Assembly (NCBI RefSeq): GCF_016894385.1
Contig: NZ_CP069811.1
Location: forward strand, 62,001 to 126,000
Origin: Cupriavidus oxalaticus
Lineage (GTDB): Bacteria > Pseudomonadota > Gammaproteobacteria > Burkholderiales > Burkholderiaceae
Reading direction: 5' to 3'
DNA length: 64,000 nucleotides
Shown here: piece after piece, positions 45,043 through 54,000 of the stretch
Layout: every line of letters begins with the position of its first letter
Position numbering within the stretch: the stretch's first letter is position 1
The notes under the pieces: generated by a model
What the model was told of the DNA's origin: nothing
The model's database searches: none
The model's input: the letters and a program-made list of their open reading frames with translations, nothing else
Translations under genes and position numbers: made by a program

Positions 45043-46449
45043 TCACACTTCCCGCGTCATGCCGGCCAGGTCGATCCACTCGCGGAACTGCTCCTCGGTC
45101 ACATGTCCGGACGCGATCGCGGCTTCCCGCAGCGACAGGTTGCGCTGCACCGCCAGCTTGGCGATCTCGGCGGCCTTGTCGTAGCCGATATGCGGGTTGA
45201 GCGCCGTGACCGGCATCAGCGAGCGTTCCAGCAGCTCGGCAATGCGCTCGCGGTCGGCCTCGACGCCCTCGACCATATGCTCGGCAAAGCTCGACGCTGC
45301 CCCCGCCAGCAGGCTGACCGACTGCAGCAGGCTGTAGATGATCACCGGCTTGTACGCATTCAGCTCGAGCGTGCCCAGGCCGTTAGCGAGCGTCACCGTG
45401 GTGTGGTTGCCGATCACGCGGCAGCACACCATGGCCAGCGCCTCCGCCTGGGTCGGATTGACCTTGCCCGGCATGATCGACGAGCCCGGCTCGTTGGCCG
45501 GCAGGATCAGCTCGGCGAAGCCGGCGCGCGGCCCCGAGCCCAGTAGCATGAAATCGCGCGCGATCTTCAGGAATGACGAGGCGGTGGTGTTGAGCGCGCC
45601 CGACAGGTCGGCCAGCGCGTCATGCGAGGCCTGCAGCGCGTAGCGGTTGGGCGCGGGTTCGAACGGCAGGCCGGTGTAGTCGGCCAGCGCGCGCGCAAAG
45701 GCCGCGGCAAAGCCGTGTGGCGCGTTCAGCCCGGTGCCGACCGCGGTGCCGCCCTGCGCCACCGGCATGGCACGCAGCATGGCCTGCTGCAGCCGCGATT
45801 GCGCATCCGCGACCTGCGTCATGTAGCCCGAGAACTCCTGGCCCAGCGTCAGCGGCACCGCGTCCTGCAGGTGCGTGCGGCCCACCTTGACGATCTCGGC
45901 AAAGGCTTCCACCTTGCGCGCGAAGGTCTGCTGCAACTGCTCCAGCGCGGGCAGCAGCTGTTGCTGGATCGCGCGCGTGGCGGCGATGTGCATCGCGGTC
46001 GGGAAGCTGTCGTTGCTTGACTGGCTGGCATTGACATGGTCGTTCGGATGCACCGGCTTCTTGCTGCCGACTTCGCCGCCGAGCAGCTGGATCGCGCGAT
46101 TGGCGATGACCTCGTTGAGGTTCATGTTGGTCTGCGTGCCCGATCCGGTCTGCCAGACCGACAGCGGGAATTCCTGCGGCCAGCGGCCTTCGATCACTTC
46201 CGTGGCCGCCTGTTCGATGGCGTGCGCCAGCTCGGGCTCGAGCACGCCCAGTTCGCGGTTGGCGCGGGCCGCGCACAGCTTCAGGATGGCAAAGGCCTCG
46301 ACCAGCGCCGGCGGCATCTTCTCGTCGCCGATGCGGAAGTTCTGGCGCGAGCGTTCGGTCTGCGCACCCCAAAGGTGGTCGGCGGGCACCGGCACATCGC
46401 CCAGGCTGTCTTTCTCGATGCGGGTGTTGCTGGCGGAAGGCTTGGACAT
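45043..46449 (-). CDS. fumC: class II fumarate hydratase
   Basis: Iron-free fumarase of the TCA cycle, 468 residues, normal length. It has EKDSLGDVPVPADHLWGAQT, FPLSVWQTGSGTQTNMNLNE, HPNDHVNASQSSNDSFPTAM and the signature loop GSSIMPGKVNPTQAEALAMV (~322), whose Ser is catalytic. The start at 46449 begins MSKPSASNTRIE. It is oxygen- and iron-limit-tolerant, unlike class I. No operon partner is seen; the Csp-type gene follows on the same strand 240 bp upstream of its start. Confidence 0.97.
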   Translation of the reverse strand: MSKPSASNTRIEKDSLGDVPVPADHLWGAQTERSRQNFRIGDEKMPPALVEAFAILKLCAARANRELGVLEPELAHAIEQAATEVIEGRWPQEFPLSVWQTGSGTQTNMNLNEVIANRAIQLLGGEVGSKKPVHPNDHVNASQSSNDSFPTAMHIAATRAIQQQLLPALEQLQQTFARKVEAFAEIVKVGRTHLQDAVPLTLGQEFSGYMTQVADAQSRLQQAMLRAMPVAQGGTAVGTGLNAPHGFAAAFARALADYTGLPFEPAPNRYALQASHDALADLSGALNTTASSFLKIARDFMLLGSGPRAGFAELILPANEPGSSIMPGKVNPTQAEALAMVCCRVIGNHTTVTLANGLGTLELNAYKPVIIYSLLQSVSLLAGAASSFAEHMVEGVEADRERIAELLERSLMPVTALNPHIGYDKAAEIAKLAVQRNLSLREAAIASGHVTEEQFREWIDLAGMTREV

Positions 46450-46691
46450 GGACAGACTCCTTTGCAGGGCAAGGGACGCCGCTGCGGGCGCCCGTATTGC
46501 CGGATGGAAGGAACGTGGCGAAGCGCGGGCGCCGGCAAGTCACGCTGTCTGAAGCCAGGCCCGCGCACCGACCGTGCGTGCAGTCCGCCAGATTACGCCG
46601 CAGGCGCGCAGCGCGCGGGCAAGTCCATGCTGTCCGCCGGGATAGCCGCAATGAGCGCAATGCGGCCGGCGCGGCGGGCCGGGGGGCGCGG

Positions 46692-47042
46692 CTATGCCGT
46701 CATCTTGAGGCACTGCTCCATGCAGACCGCGCAGGCCCGCGCGCACTCCTGGCAGTGCTCGGCGTCATGGCGCTCGCATTCTTCCTTGCACCACTTGCAG
46801 ACTTCGGCGCAGTCCTCGCAGACCAGCGGCGCGAACTCGCTGTTGCGCAGCATGTAGGAGGCGGCAAGCTGCGCGATGCCGGCGACGTCCATGTCCAGCG
46901 CGATGCAGCGCGCCATCTTGCGCACCTCCTGCTCTTCCAGGCAGGCCGCGGCGCATTTCAGCGCAGCGGCGGCACAGGCGTTGCACGCGGCGATACAGTC
47001 GGCGTAGCGGGCGGCGTTTTCCTGCACGGTGGGTCGGATCAT
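46692..47042 (-). CDS. copper-storage-like four-helix Cys protein (DUF326/Csp)
   Basis: A 116-residue protein with 16 cysteines. They follow helical spacing, mostly CxxxC and CxxC: CIAACNACAAAALKCAAACL, then CEDCAEVCKWCKEECERH and CQECARACAVCMEQC. This is the layout of Csp proteins, four-helix bundles that fill their core with Cu(I). There is no signal peptide, so it is a Csp3-like cytoplasmic form. It starts MIRPTVQENAARYADC at 47042. GGAGG lies 7 bp before the start. No copper exporter lies nearby, so it is a stand-alone copper buffer; metal binding is inferred from family pattern. Confidence 0.85.
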   Translation of the reverse strand: MIRPTVQENAARYADCIAACNACAAAALKCAAACLEEQEVRKMARCIALDMDVAGIAQLAASYMLRNSEFAPLVCEDCAEVCKWCKEECERHDAEHCQECARACAVCMEQCLKMTA

Positions 47043-47479
47043 CGAGCATCCTCCTTCGGGGGTAGGTGGATGGAACCGTGAATGCCGGCGTGTGGCCGGC
47101 GGGCGCGGTCCCGTGCATGCCCGCGGTGATGCGGGCGCCGCAAAGGCGCCGTCACGGGGCATCGTTATCCACAATAGCAGGCGAAAGTCGATCCTGCGGG
47201 CCCGGTACTTGCAGCGCCGTGCTGGTTACAATGCCGCCTGCGCGAGGCGTTCCGGATGAGAGGGCGCGGGTATCGTGCCCGGCACCCGGTGCGGTCGTCG
47301 GGCACCACCGTCCCCCGAACCGCATCTAACAGGAAACCGCAGAAAAAATGCCGCGCGCCCAGGCTCCGGCCGGGCATGCGACAGGCCGCCAGGCGGCCAC
47401 CCAATAACACACCGCACCCGCGCGGCCGCCGTGGCCGCGCCGGGGCAAGCACACCGGCAGCAAGGGAAGGAAGGACATC
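47043..47479. other. 437-bp divergent gap between Csp-like and Zn-ribbon genes
   Basis: Holds the promoters of two divergent genes. A perfect hairpin GCGCGGCC-GCCGT-GGCCGCGC lies at 47420-47440, 40 bp before the rightward gene. A 19-codon open frame begins at ATG 47348 with an A-rich lead-in but has no known product. No copper (CueR-type) operator was recognised. Confidence 0.45.
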
Positions 47480-47866
47480 ATGGGCGAGGCAAAGAGACGG
47501 GGCACCCCCGAAGAGCGTGCGGCACAGGCGCGCGCGAAGATCGAGGCCTTGCGCCCCGCGCAGCTGGTCTGCGGGCACTGCAAGACTGCGTTCAAGCAGT
47601 TCGACACCCTCGACGTGCCGGGCCTGCCCGGCATCGACGCCGTGTTCGGCGGGGAATGCCCCAGCTGCGGCAACGACGTGGTGGTGTTCAAGGGCGCGCC
47701 GGAAGCCGTGGCGCAGGCCATGATCGCCTGGGAAAAAATGCTGGGCGCCGACGCCCAGCTTGGCTACCAGTCCAGCGACGGGCGCCATGTCCCGTTCGAG
47801 CCGGAGGGCAGCGCTGCGGAAACTGCCGGCGCCGTGCCCGGCAAGCCCGGCGGCACGCTGCATTGA
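47480..47866 (+). CDS. small Zn-ribbon-like protein
   Basis: A 128-residue cytoplasmic protein. It begins MGEAKRRGTPEERAAQARAK and has two pairs of cysteines, CGHC (~31) and CPSC (~60), that could hold one Zn ion, with a central LPGIDAVFGGEC stretch. The C-terminus is disordered and rich in Pro/Gly. A GGAAGGA ribosome site precedes the ATG. The first line resembles many short hypothetical proteins of beta-proteobacteria; the function is unknown. Confidence 0.7.
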   Translation: MGEAKRRGTPEERAAQARAKIEALRPAQLVCGHCKTAFKQFDTLDVPGLPGIDAVFGGECPSCGNDVVVFKGAPEAVAQAMIAWEKMLGADAQLGYQSSDGRHVPFEPEGSAAETAGAVPGKPGGTLH

Positions 47867-47947
47867 CGGACCGCCGGCCCGCGTGGTCGCCCCCGCAGAA
47901 ACGGGTACGCTCAGTCTCGGTTGGGGCGCAGGGAGCGTGCGGACCGA

Positions 47948-48268
47948 TCAGGCTTCGCGCGGCGTGTCGGGGGTGGGCAGCTCGGCGTGCAGGCGGCGGT
48001 GCAGTTCGTCGATGTGCTGGCGGCTGGCCGCCAGTTCCTCGCGGCCACGCTCGGTCAGCTGGTAGACCCGGCCGATGCCGTCGCGCAACACGCTTTCGAG
48101 ATAGCCCTCCATCTGAAGGGTGCGCAGCAGGGGGCGCACGGTGCCGATGTCGACCTGGAAGCCATACTGCAGCAGCATGTCGGCGAGCATGGCCACCGTG
48201 GCGGGGACTTCCAGGGCAAATTGCAGGACGTAGACGCGGGCAAGCAGGCCCAGGAACTGTCGTTTCAT
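47948..48268 (-). CDS. PadR-like transcriptional regulator
   Basis: A 106-residue winged-helix protein. The sequence MKRQFLGLLARVYVLQFALE, DMLLQYGFQVDIGTVRPLLR and TLQMEGYLESVLRDGIGRVY, then QLTERGREELAASRQHIDEL fits the PadR family (helix-turn-helix, wing with G-R-Y-LTE-G). It is short for PadR but complete in its DNA-binding part. No target is evident; nearest divergent gene is an EamA transporter about 530 bp away. The family call is good but not certain. Confidence 0.75.
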   Translation of the reverse strand: MKRQFLGLLARVYVLQFALEVPATVAMLADMLLQYGFQVDIGTVRPLLRTLQMEGYLESVLRDGIGRVYQLTERGREELAASRQHIDELHRRLHAELPTPDTPREA

Positions 48269-48424
48269 GAAATCTGGCAACGCGGCAGCCGTCCCGGCGG
48301 TTGACGCGGTGGCGTGCTGGATGTTCGGGTTTGCAGACGTTGTGCCGGCAAACGCAGCAGCGGTGCCGGTGCCGGGATTTTATCGCGTCAGATACGACTG
48401 ATCGTCCGCTTTATCGGCGCGAGC

Positions 48425-48458
48425 AAAAAAAAGAAGCCGCCAGGGTTCCTGGCGGCTT
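48425..48458 (-). terminator. orphan intrinsic terminator on the minus strand
   Basis: AAGCCGCCAGG (48434-48444) pairs with CCTGGCGGCTT (48448-48458) and, on the minus strand, is followed by TTTTTTTT (48425-48432). No minus-strand gene lies upstream of it, in the 48459-48800 gap, so it may end a small RNA. Confidence 0.8.
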
Positions 48459-48485
48459 GTCGGGAATGCGTCGGAGGGGTCAATT

Positions 48486-48507
48486 AACTCTGGCGCAGAC
48501 CAGAGTT
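48486..48507. other. hairpin with AT-rich flanks
   Basis: AACTCTGG-CGCAGA-CCAGAGTT is a perfect 8-bp stem with AATTAA-like flanks on both sides (CAATTA... and ...TTTAATTTAATTG). It lies 28 bp from the orphan terminator. It may be part of the same transcript or a relic of a REP-type element. Confidence 0.55.
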
Positions 48508-48800
48508 TAATTTAATTGAATACTGATTGTCATCTGTCTGTTTCAGCCCCCCTCCTACGGTGGGGTATGGGTGCAGGCAGTTCGAAAGGAACGCGGGGAA
48601 ATTGTTCGTCATTGTGCCCAAAATGGCGTATCAAGGTGAGGTAGATCCGTCAACTGCAGCGAAAAAGCGACGACGCAGGTGTGGCATGCATCGCATATGA
48701 AAAAATGCAGACGTCCGGATCCGGCTTGCATCCGTCCTGCCACCGACGTCCAATCGCGATACCCCATCTTGCTGCAGTGACGCAGCACGCCACGCCTTCC

Positions 48801-49727
48801 ATGAAACCCGCCGATCTTGTACGCCTGCTTGCGCTGGCCGCCATCTGGGGCGCCAGCTTCCTGTTTATCCGTATCGGCGCGCCGGTGCTCGGTCCGATGC
48901 CGGCGGCCTTCCTGCGCGTGCTCATCGCCGCCGTCACGCTGGCTGCGTGCCTGCCTTTGCTGGGCCTGCGCTGGGACATGCGCGGCAAATGGCCGGCGGT
49001 CCTTATGCTGGGCGTCATCAATTCGGGCATTCCGTTCACCATGTACGCGGTGGCGGCGCTGTGGCTGCCGGCGGGCTATTCAGCGGTGTTCAATGCCATA
49101 ACGCCGCTGATGGGCGTCGTGATTGGCGCGCTGGCCTTTTCCGAACGGCTCACCCTCGCCAAGGTGCTGGGCGTGATGCTGGGGGTGGCCGGCGTGGCGG
49201 TGCTGACGCGTACCGGCCCGGTCACGTTCTCGACCGAGTTGCTGCTAGGCGCGCTGGCTTGCCTGGCGGCGACCGCCTGCTACGGCCTGTCCGGCTTCCT
49301 GGCGCGGCGCTGGATCACCGAGCGCGGCGGCCTGGACAGCCGCCTGGTCGCGGCCGGCAGCATGGTCGGCGCGACGCTGTTCCTGCTGCCGTTTTGCGCG
49401 GCTGCGCTGTGGCGCCATAACACGCTGCCCGATGCCGGCGCCGGGGTGTGGTGGGCCATGGCGGGCGTTGGCGTGCTCTGCACGGCGCTGGCCTACATCC
49501 TCTACTACCGGCTGATTGCCGACCTTGGCCCGGTGCGCTCGCTGACCGTGACCTTCCTGATTCCGCCGTTCGGCATTGTCTGGGGCGCGCTGTTCCTGAG
49601 CGAAGCGCTGTCGTGGGCCCACGCCGTGGGCGGCGCGCTGATCGGCCTGGCGGTGTGGCTGGTGTTGCGGCCAGTGGCGGCCGACGTGCCAGCGGCTGCG
49701 GCGGCGCGGGCGGCCGCGAAGCGCTGA
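48801..49727 (+). CDS. EamA (DMT superfamily) transporter
   Basis: A 308-residue inner-membrane protein with about ten membrane helices in two EamA repeats. Features are MKPADLVRLLALAAIWGASF, LFIRIGAPVLGPMPAAFLRV, LPAGYSAVFNAITPLMGVVI with GALAFSERLTLAKVLGVMLG, and SLTVTFLIPPFGIVWGALFL with SEALSWAHAVGGALIGLAVW. The AIWGASF start is typical. Members export amino acids or other metabolites. The start at 48801 opens with a charged N-terminus just before the first helix. No neighbour indicates the substrate. Confidence 0.9.
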   Translation: MKPADLVRLLALAAIWGASFLFIRIGAPVLGPMPAAFLRVLIAAVTLAACLPLLGLRWDMRGKWPAVLMLGVINSGIPFTMYAVAALWLPAGYSAVFNAITPLMGVVIGALAFSERLTLAKVLGVMLGVAGVAVLTRTGPVTFSTELLLGALACLAATACYGLSGFLARRWITERGGLDSRLVAAGSMVGATLFLLPFCAAALWRHNTLPDAGAGVWWAMAGVGVLCTALAYILYYRLIADLGPVRSLTVTFLIPPFGIVWGALFLSEALSWAHAVGGALIGLAVWLVLRPVAADVPAAAAARAAAKR

Positions 49728-49731
49728 GCGG

Positions 49732-50019
49732 TCAGCAAGCCGCCCTTGAGGGCGCCGCCGCTCCGGCTCCCGCTCCCGCGGCGACGTTGTACTGCTCCCG
49801 CACCATCATCACGACGCGGCGCGCCTGGCGCCAATGACGGATGGCGTCGGCTTCGGTGCGTTCGGGGAAATCGACCTCGGCACTCCAGTTGCAGCCGGTG
49901 TGGTCGGGCCGGTGCACGCATACCGCCCGCAGCTGGCAGTCATGGCAGCCGGGTTCCTGTCTCAGGTACACGCTGAGCAGGCGTTTCAGTTCGGATAGCG
50001 GCTTGGTCAGGCGCTCCAT
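49732..50019 (-). CDS. small Cys-rich protein, unknown
   Basis: A 95-residue protein. It opens MERLTKPLSELKRLLSVYLR and has a cluster CHDCQLRAVCVHRPDHTGCN, with four cysteines and two histidines that could bind a metal. The end is Ala/Gly-rich. It lies 55 bp after the fur-type gene on the same strand, so the two may be cotranscribed; a metal role is inference only. It converges on the EamA gene with a 4-bp gap. Confidence 0.6.
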   Translation of the reverse strand: MERLTKPLSELKRLLSVYLRQEPGCHDCQLRAVCVHRPDHTGCNWSAEVDFPERTEADAIRHWRQARRVVMMVREQYNVAAGAGAGAAAPSRAAC

Positions 50020-50074
50020 GAATGGCTCCGTCAGGGCGCGGCATCGATGCTCCAAATGCGGACCTCGGGCGTGC

Positions 50075-50548
50075 TCAGGCTTGCGTGGGCCGAGCCGCGG
50101 ACATGAGCGTCTCGTCCGGTTCACTGGCACGGCACCCGGGGCAGACGCCGTACAGCACCAGCATGTGCTCGCGCAATATAAAGGCGTTGTCGGCGGCTAC
50201 CTGGCGCTGGCGCTGCTCGATGCTTTCGTCGCGGAACTCTTCCACGCGGCCGCAGGCAACGCAGATCAGGTGATCATGGTGGCCGCCTTCGTTGAGTTCG
50301 AACACGGCATGGTCGGACTCGAAGGTGTGGCGCAGCAGGATGTCGGCCTGCACCAGCTGGTTAAGCACCCGGTACACGGTCGACAAACCCGCATCCTCGT
50401 CCTGGGTCAGCAGGATGCGATAGACATCTTCCGCACTGAGATGGCGCTGTGCGCTGGTGCGGAACACTTCAAGGATCCGCATTCGCGGCGAGGTGGCCTT
50501 CAGGCCGGCGCGTTTGAGGTGGATCGGGCTGGACCGTTCGGATGACAT
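50075..50548 (-). CDS. fur: Fur-family ferric uptake regulator
   Basis: A 157-residue metal-dependent repressor. Signs are LKRAGLKATSPRMRILEVFR, HLSAEDVYRILLTQDEDAGL with STVYRVLNQLVQADILLRHT, the metal motif ELNEGGHHDHLICVACGRVE, and the late CPGC pair. It is closest to true Fur rather than to Zur or PerR. ATG 50548 (MSSERSSP) gives the usual spacing to the conserved GLK; ATG 50560 is an alternative. It probably acts on the Fur box at feoA in this window. A possible Fur-type site lies about 450 bp upstream of it. Whether it is the main Fur of the cell cannot be told here. Confidence 0.92.
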   Translation of the reverse strand: MSSERSSPIHLKRAGLKATSPRMRILEVFRTSAQRHLSAEDVYRILLTQDEDAGLSTVYRVLNQLVQADILLRHTFESDHAVFELNEGGHHDHLICVACGRVEEFRDESIEQRQRQVAADNAFILREHMLVLYGVCPGCRASEPDETLMSAARPTQA

Positions 50549-51092
50549 GGCGGATGACATTGGGATGCTGCTGTTGCCCCGCGTCGGGCAGGACGGCACC
50601 GTGCCCGGCGCCGCGCACGGGCGGCGTCGATGGCTTGGCGGATAGTCAGGCTGGAGCGCCAGGACCCGGCCGCGCGCAGCGCCGGCATTCCTGGCGGCGC
50701 GCCGTGCCTGCACGACGCGCTGAATAAAAAGGCGGCCTGGCTTGCCTCCGGAAGACGCGATCGGGAAAGCGGGGTCTGGTTGCTTTCCCGATCTTCCGAA
50801 GACTGGCTACTGCCAAACGCTCCGCGTGACGGAGCGGTCCCCACAAAAGTCGGTGTCGGATGCCGCGTGGGATGGCCACGTTGCGGCGTCCGGAAATTTC
50901 TGTGCCTGCCAGTATTTCGGGGCACTGCCGCCTGCCGCGGCGGCCTCGGTGCTGGCCGGGCTGCCTGGCTGGTGAAGCACCGTGCGTCAGGCAGTGATCG
51001 AATGTTAAATGGGAATCGATCTCATTACAAGGAAAATTTTAGCAGGCGGATGTATTTTTTTTGGATTGCGGTTGCCTAGGCATCGAAGCGGC
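50549..51092. other. 544-bp gap with Fur-box-like site and stem-loops
   Basis: Between fur and the kinase gene, no convincing protein gene is seen. It holds a Fur-like palindrome (51008-51026), an unusually strong stem-loop at 50759-50793 (arms GATCGGGAAAGC and GCTTTCCCGATC, 11-nt loop) and a 7-bp stem at 50818-50836 (CGCTCCG/CGGAGCG). A TTTTT run follows the first stem on the minus strand (about 50726-50730, read leftward). This could be a small RNA that is repressed by Fur. Confidence 0.45.
51008..51026. promoter_or_regulatory. candidate Fur box
   Basis: AATGGGAATCGATCTCATT is an imperfect palindrome (AATG.GA around TCG) close to the feoA Fur box pattern. It sits in AT-rich DNA that belongs to no visible open frame. 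Confidence 0.55.
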
Positions 51093-54000
51093 CTATCGCC
51101 CCGGGCTTCCGGGGCCGGCGCCTTGCAGCAGATCCAGCAGCGCCTGCGGCGCATACGGCTTGCGCAGCACCGCCGCGTCGCCCAGTGCCTGGTGCTGGGC
51201 CGGTGTCAGCGCCAGCGGATAGCCGGTGGCAAACACCACCCGCAGCCGCGGCTGGCGCTGGCGTGCGGCCAGCGCCAGGTCCACACCCGAGCCGCCGGCG
51301 CCGCCGTGCAGCGCGACATCGGTCAGCAGCAGGTCGAACCTGCCGGCGGCAAGCAGGGCCAGCGCCTCGATGTCGCTCTGCGCCTCGGTCACCTCGGCGC
51401 CGCAGGCGCGCAGCAGTTCCGCCGTGCTGGCGCGCACCAGCGCGTCGTCGTCGACGCACAGCACGCGCGTGCCCTGATCACTCGGCGCACGGCGGGCGGC
51501 CGCCACACCCGCCGCCGCCGCGGCACGCTGTTCCCGGTTGGCCAGCACATGGCGGACCTTGCGCGCCAGCGCTTCATGCCTATAGGGCTTGCTGAGCAGT
51601 TCCACGCCGGGATCCAGCCTGCCGCCATGCACGATGATGCTGTCGGTGTAGCCCGAGGTGAACAGCACCGCGATGCCCGGCAGCAGCTCGCGCACCTTGT
51701 CGGCCAGTTCGGTGCTGCGCAACGGCCCTGGCATCACCACGTCGCTGAACAGCAGGTCGATGTGCACGCCCCGCTCGACAATGGCCAGCGCACCCTGCGC
51801 ATCGCGCGCGCGCAGCACGTGGTAGCCCAGGCTGGCCAGCATCTCGACCACCGTGGCGCGCACGTCCTCGTCGTCTTCGACCACCAGCACCGTTTCGCCG
51901 CCGCCGCGCGCGCGGTCCGTATCGGGTTCGGCATCGGGATCCTCGGCCATGTTCACGCGCGGCAGGTAGAGCTTCACCGTGGTGCCGCGGCCGGGCTTGC
52001 TCACGATCTTCACATGGCCGTCCGACTGGCGGATAAAGCCATACACCATGCTCAGGCCCAGGCCCGTGCCCTGGCCTTCGGGCTTGGTGGTGAAGAACGG
52101 CTCGAACACATGTTCCTGCACCTCGGGTGTCATGCCGGTGCCGGTGTCGGTGACCGCCAGCAGCACATACTGCGCCGCCGGCCGCGGCGCGCGTCCGTGC
52201 GGCGGCTCTTCCAGCGCCTCGTCGAGCCACGTGTTGCGCGCCTCGATGGTCAGGCGGCCCTGGCCATGCATGGCGTCGCGCGCGTTGATCGCCAGGTTCA
52301 GCAGCGCGTTCTCGACCTGGAACGGATCGACCAGCGTGTTCCACAGGCCGTCGGCGACCACGGTCTCGATCTCGATGCCGTCGCCCAGCGCGCGCCGCAG
52401 CATGTCGTCCAGCGTGCGCGCCAGCCGGCCCAGGTTGACCACGCGCGGGGCCAGCGGCTGGCGCCGCCCGAATGCCAGCAGCTGCGACGACAGCTTGGCG
52501 CCGCGGGCCACGCCGGCCAGCGCATTGCGCAGCCGGGGCGCGGCGTCGGTGTTGCCGGACAGGTCGCGCGCCAGCAGCTGCAGGTTGCCGCCGATCACCT
52601 GCAGCAGGTTGTTGAAGTCATGGGCGACGCCGCCGGTCAGCTTGCCGATGGCTTCCATCTTCTGCGCCGTGCGCAGGGCCTCTTCGGCATGGCGCAGTGC
52701 CGCCTGGACCTCGCGGTCGCCGGTCACGTCACGGCCGATGCCGTGAAGATGGCCGTTGGACGGGTCCACCGTCAACGTCCAGGCCAGCCAGCGCAGCGTG
52801 CCGTCGGCGCGCGGCTGGCGGCATTCGAAACGCACCGGCGTGCCGTCGTGGCGCAGCGCCGCGAGCCGCGCGGTTACCAGCACCAGGTCGTCCGGATAGA
52901 TGAACGACAGGTAAGGCCGGCCCAGCGCCTCGTGCGGGGCATGGCCAAGCGTGCGGGTCCAGGCCGGGCTGACGCGCTGCAACGTGCCATCGAAGCCGGC
53001 CACGATCAGCAGGTCTTCGCTCAGTTCCCAGAGCCGGTCATGGTCGGTCACGGCCTGCGCGATGCGCCGCTCGAGCGAAGCATTGAGGTCCTGCAGGCGG
53101 CGCTCGGTGGCACGCCGCAGCTCCGACAGCCGCAGGTTGCTGGCCACGCGCGCCAGCAATTCGCGGGCCGAGAAAGGCTTGACCAGGTAATCGTCGGCGC
53201 CCGAGCCCAGGCCGCTCACGCGCGCTTCCTCGCCGGCGCGCGCCGACAGCAGCAGCACCGGCGTGTCGCGCAGCACCGGGTCCGCGCGCACGGCCTGCAC
53301 CAGGCCGAAGCCGTCGAGCCGGGGCATCATCACGTCCGACACGATCAGCGCGGGCTGCTGGCGGCGCGCCACCTCGAGCGCGGCTTCGCCGTCGGGCGCC
53401 ACCTCGACGCGATGGCCGGCGGCGTTCAGCAGCCGGCGCATGTAGTCGCGCACGTCGTCGTTGTCGTCCACCACCAGCACGGTGGCGGCCACAGCCGCTT
53501 CGCCGTCGGGCGCCGGCGGCTGGCGGTCGTGCCAGTCCTGCCGGCTGTATTGCCCGTCCTCTGCGGCCAGGGCCATCGCCGGCGCCTCGGCATATGGCCA
53601 GCGCAGCGCCGCGTCCACGTAGGCGCGGGCCTGCGCACTGCTGGCCGCGGGCGCCGCCGCGGGATCCGCCTGCTCGTCGTCGGCGCCTACCCTTGGCAGC
53701 GTGACGGTGAAGCAGGCACCCTGGCCCTGCACGCTGTCGACCTCGACGGTGCCGCCATGCAGGCGCACCAGTTCCTGCACCAGCGCCAGGCCGATGCCGC
53801 TGCCTTCGATCGAACGGCCCTGCGCGCCTTCGACGCGATGGAAGCGCTCGAAGATGCGCGGCAACTCGCCGGCCGGAATGCCGATGCCGGTGTCGCGCAC
53901 GCGCAGCACCGCGTTGTCCCCCTGCGCCGCGACGCTGACGGTGATGCCGCCGGCAAACGTGAACTTGAACGCATTGGAGACCAGGTTCAGCACGATGGTC

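Noticed and set aside
47348..47407. 19-codon leader frame before the Zn-ribbon gene
   Set aside because: No regulatory amino-acid run and only a weak ribosome site; it may be chance.
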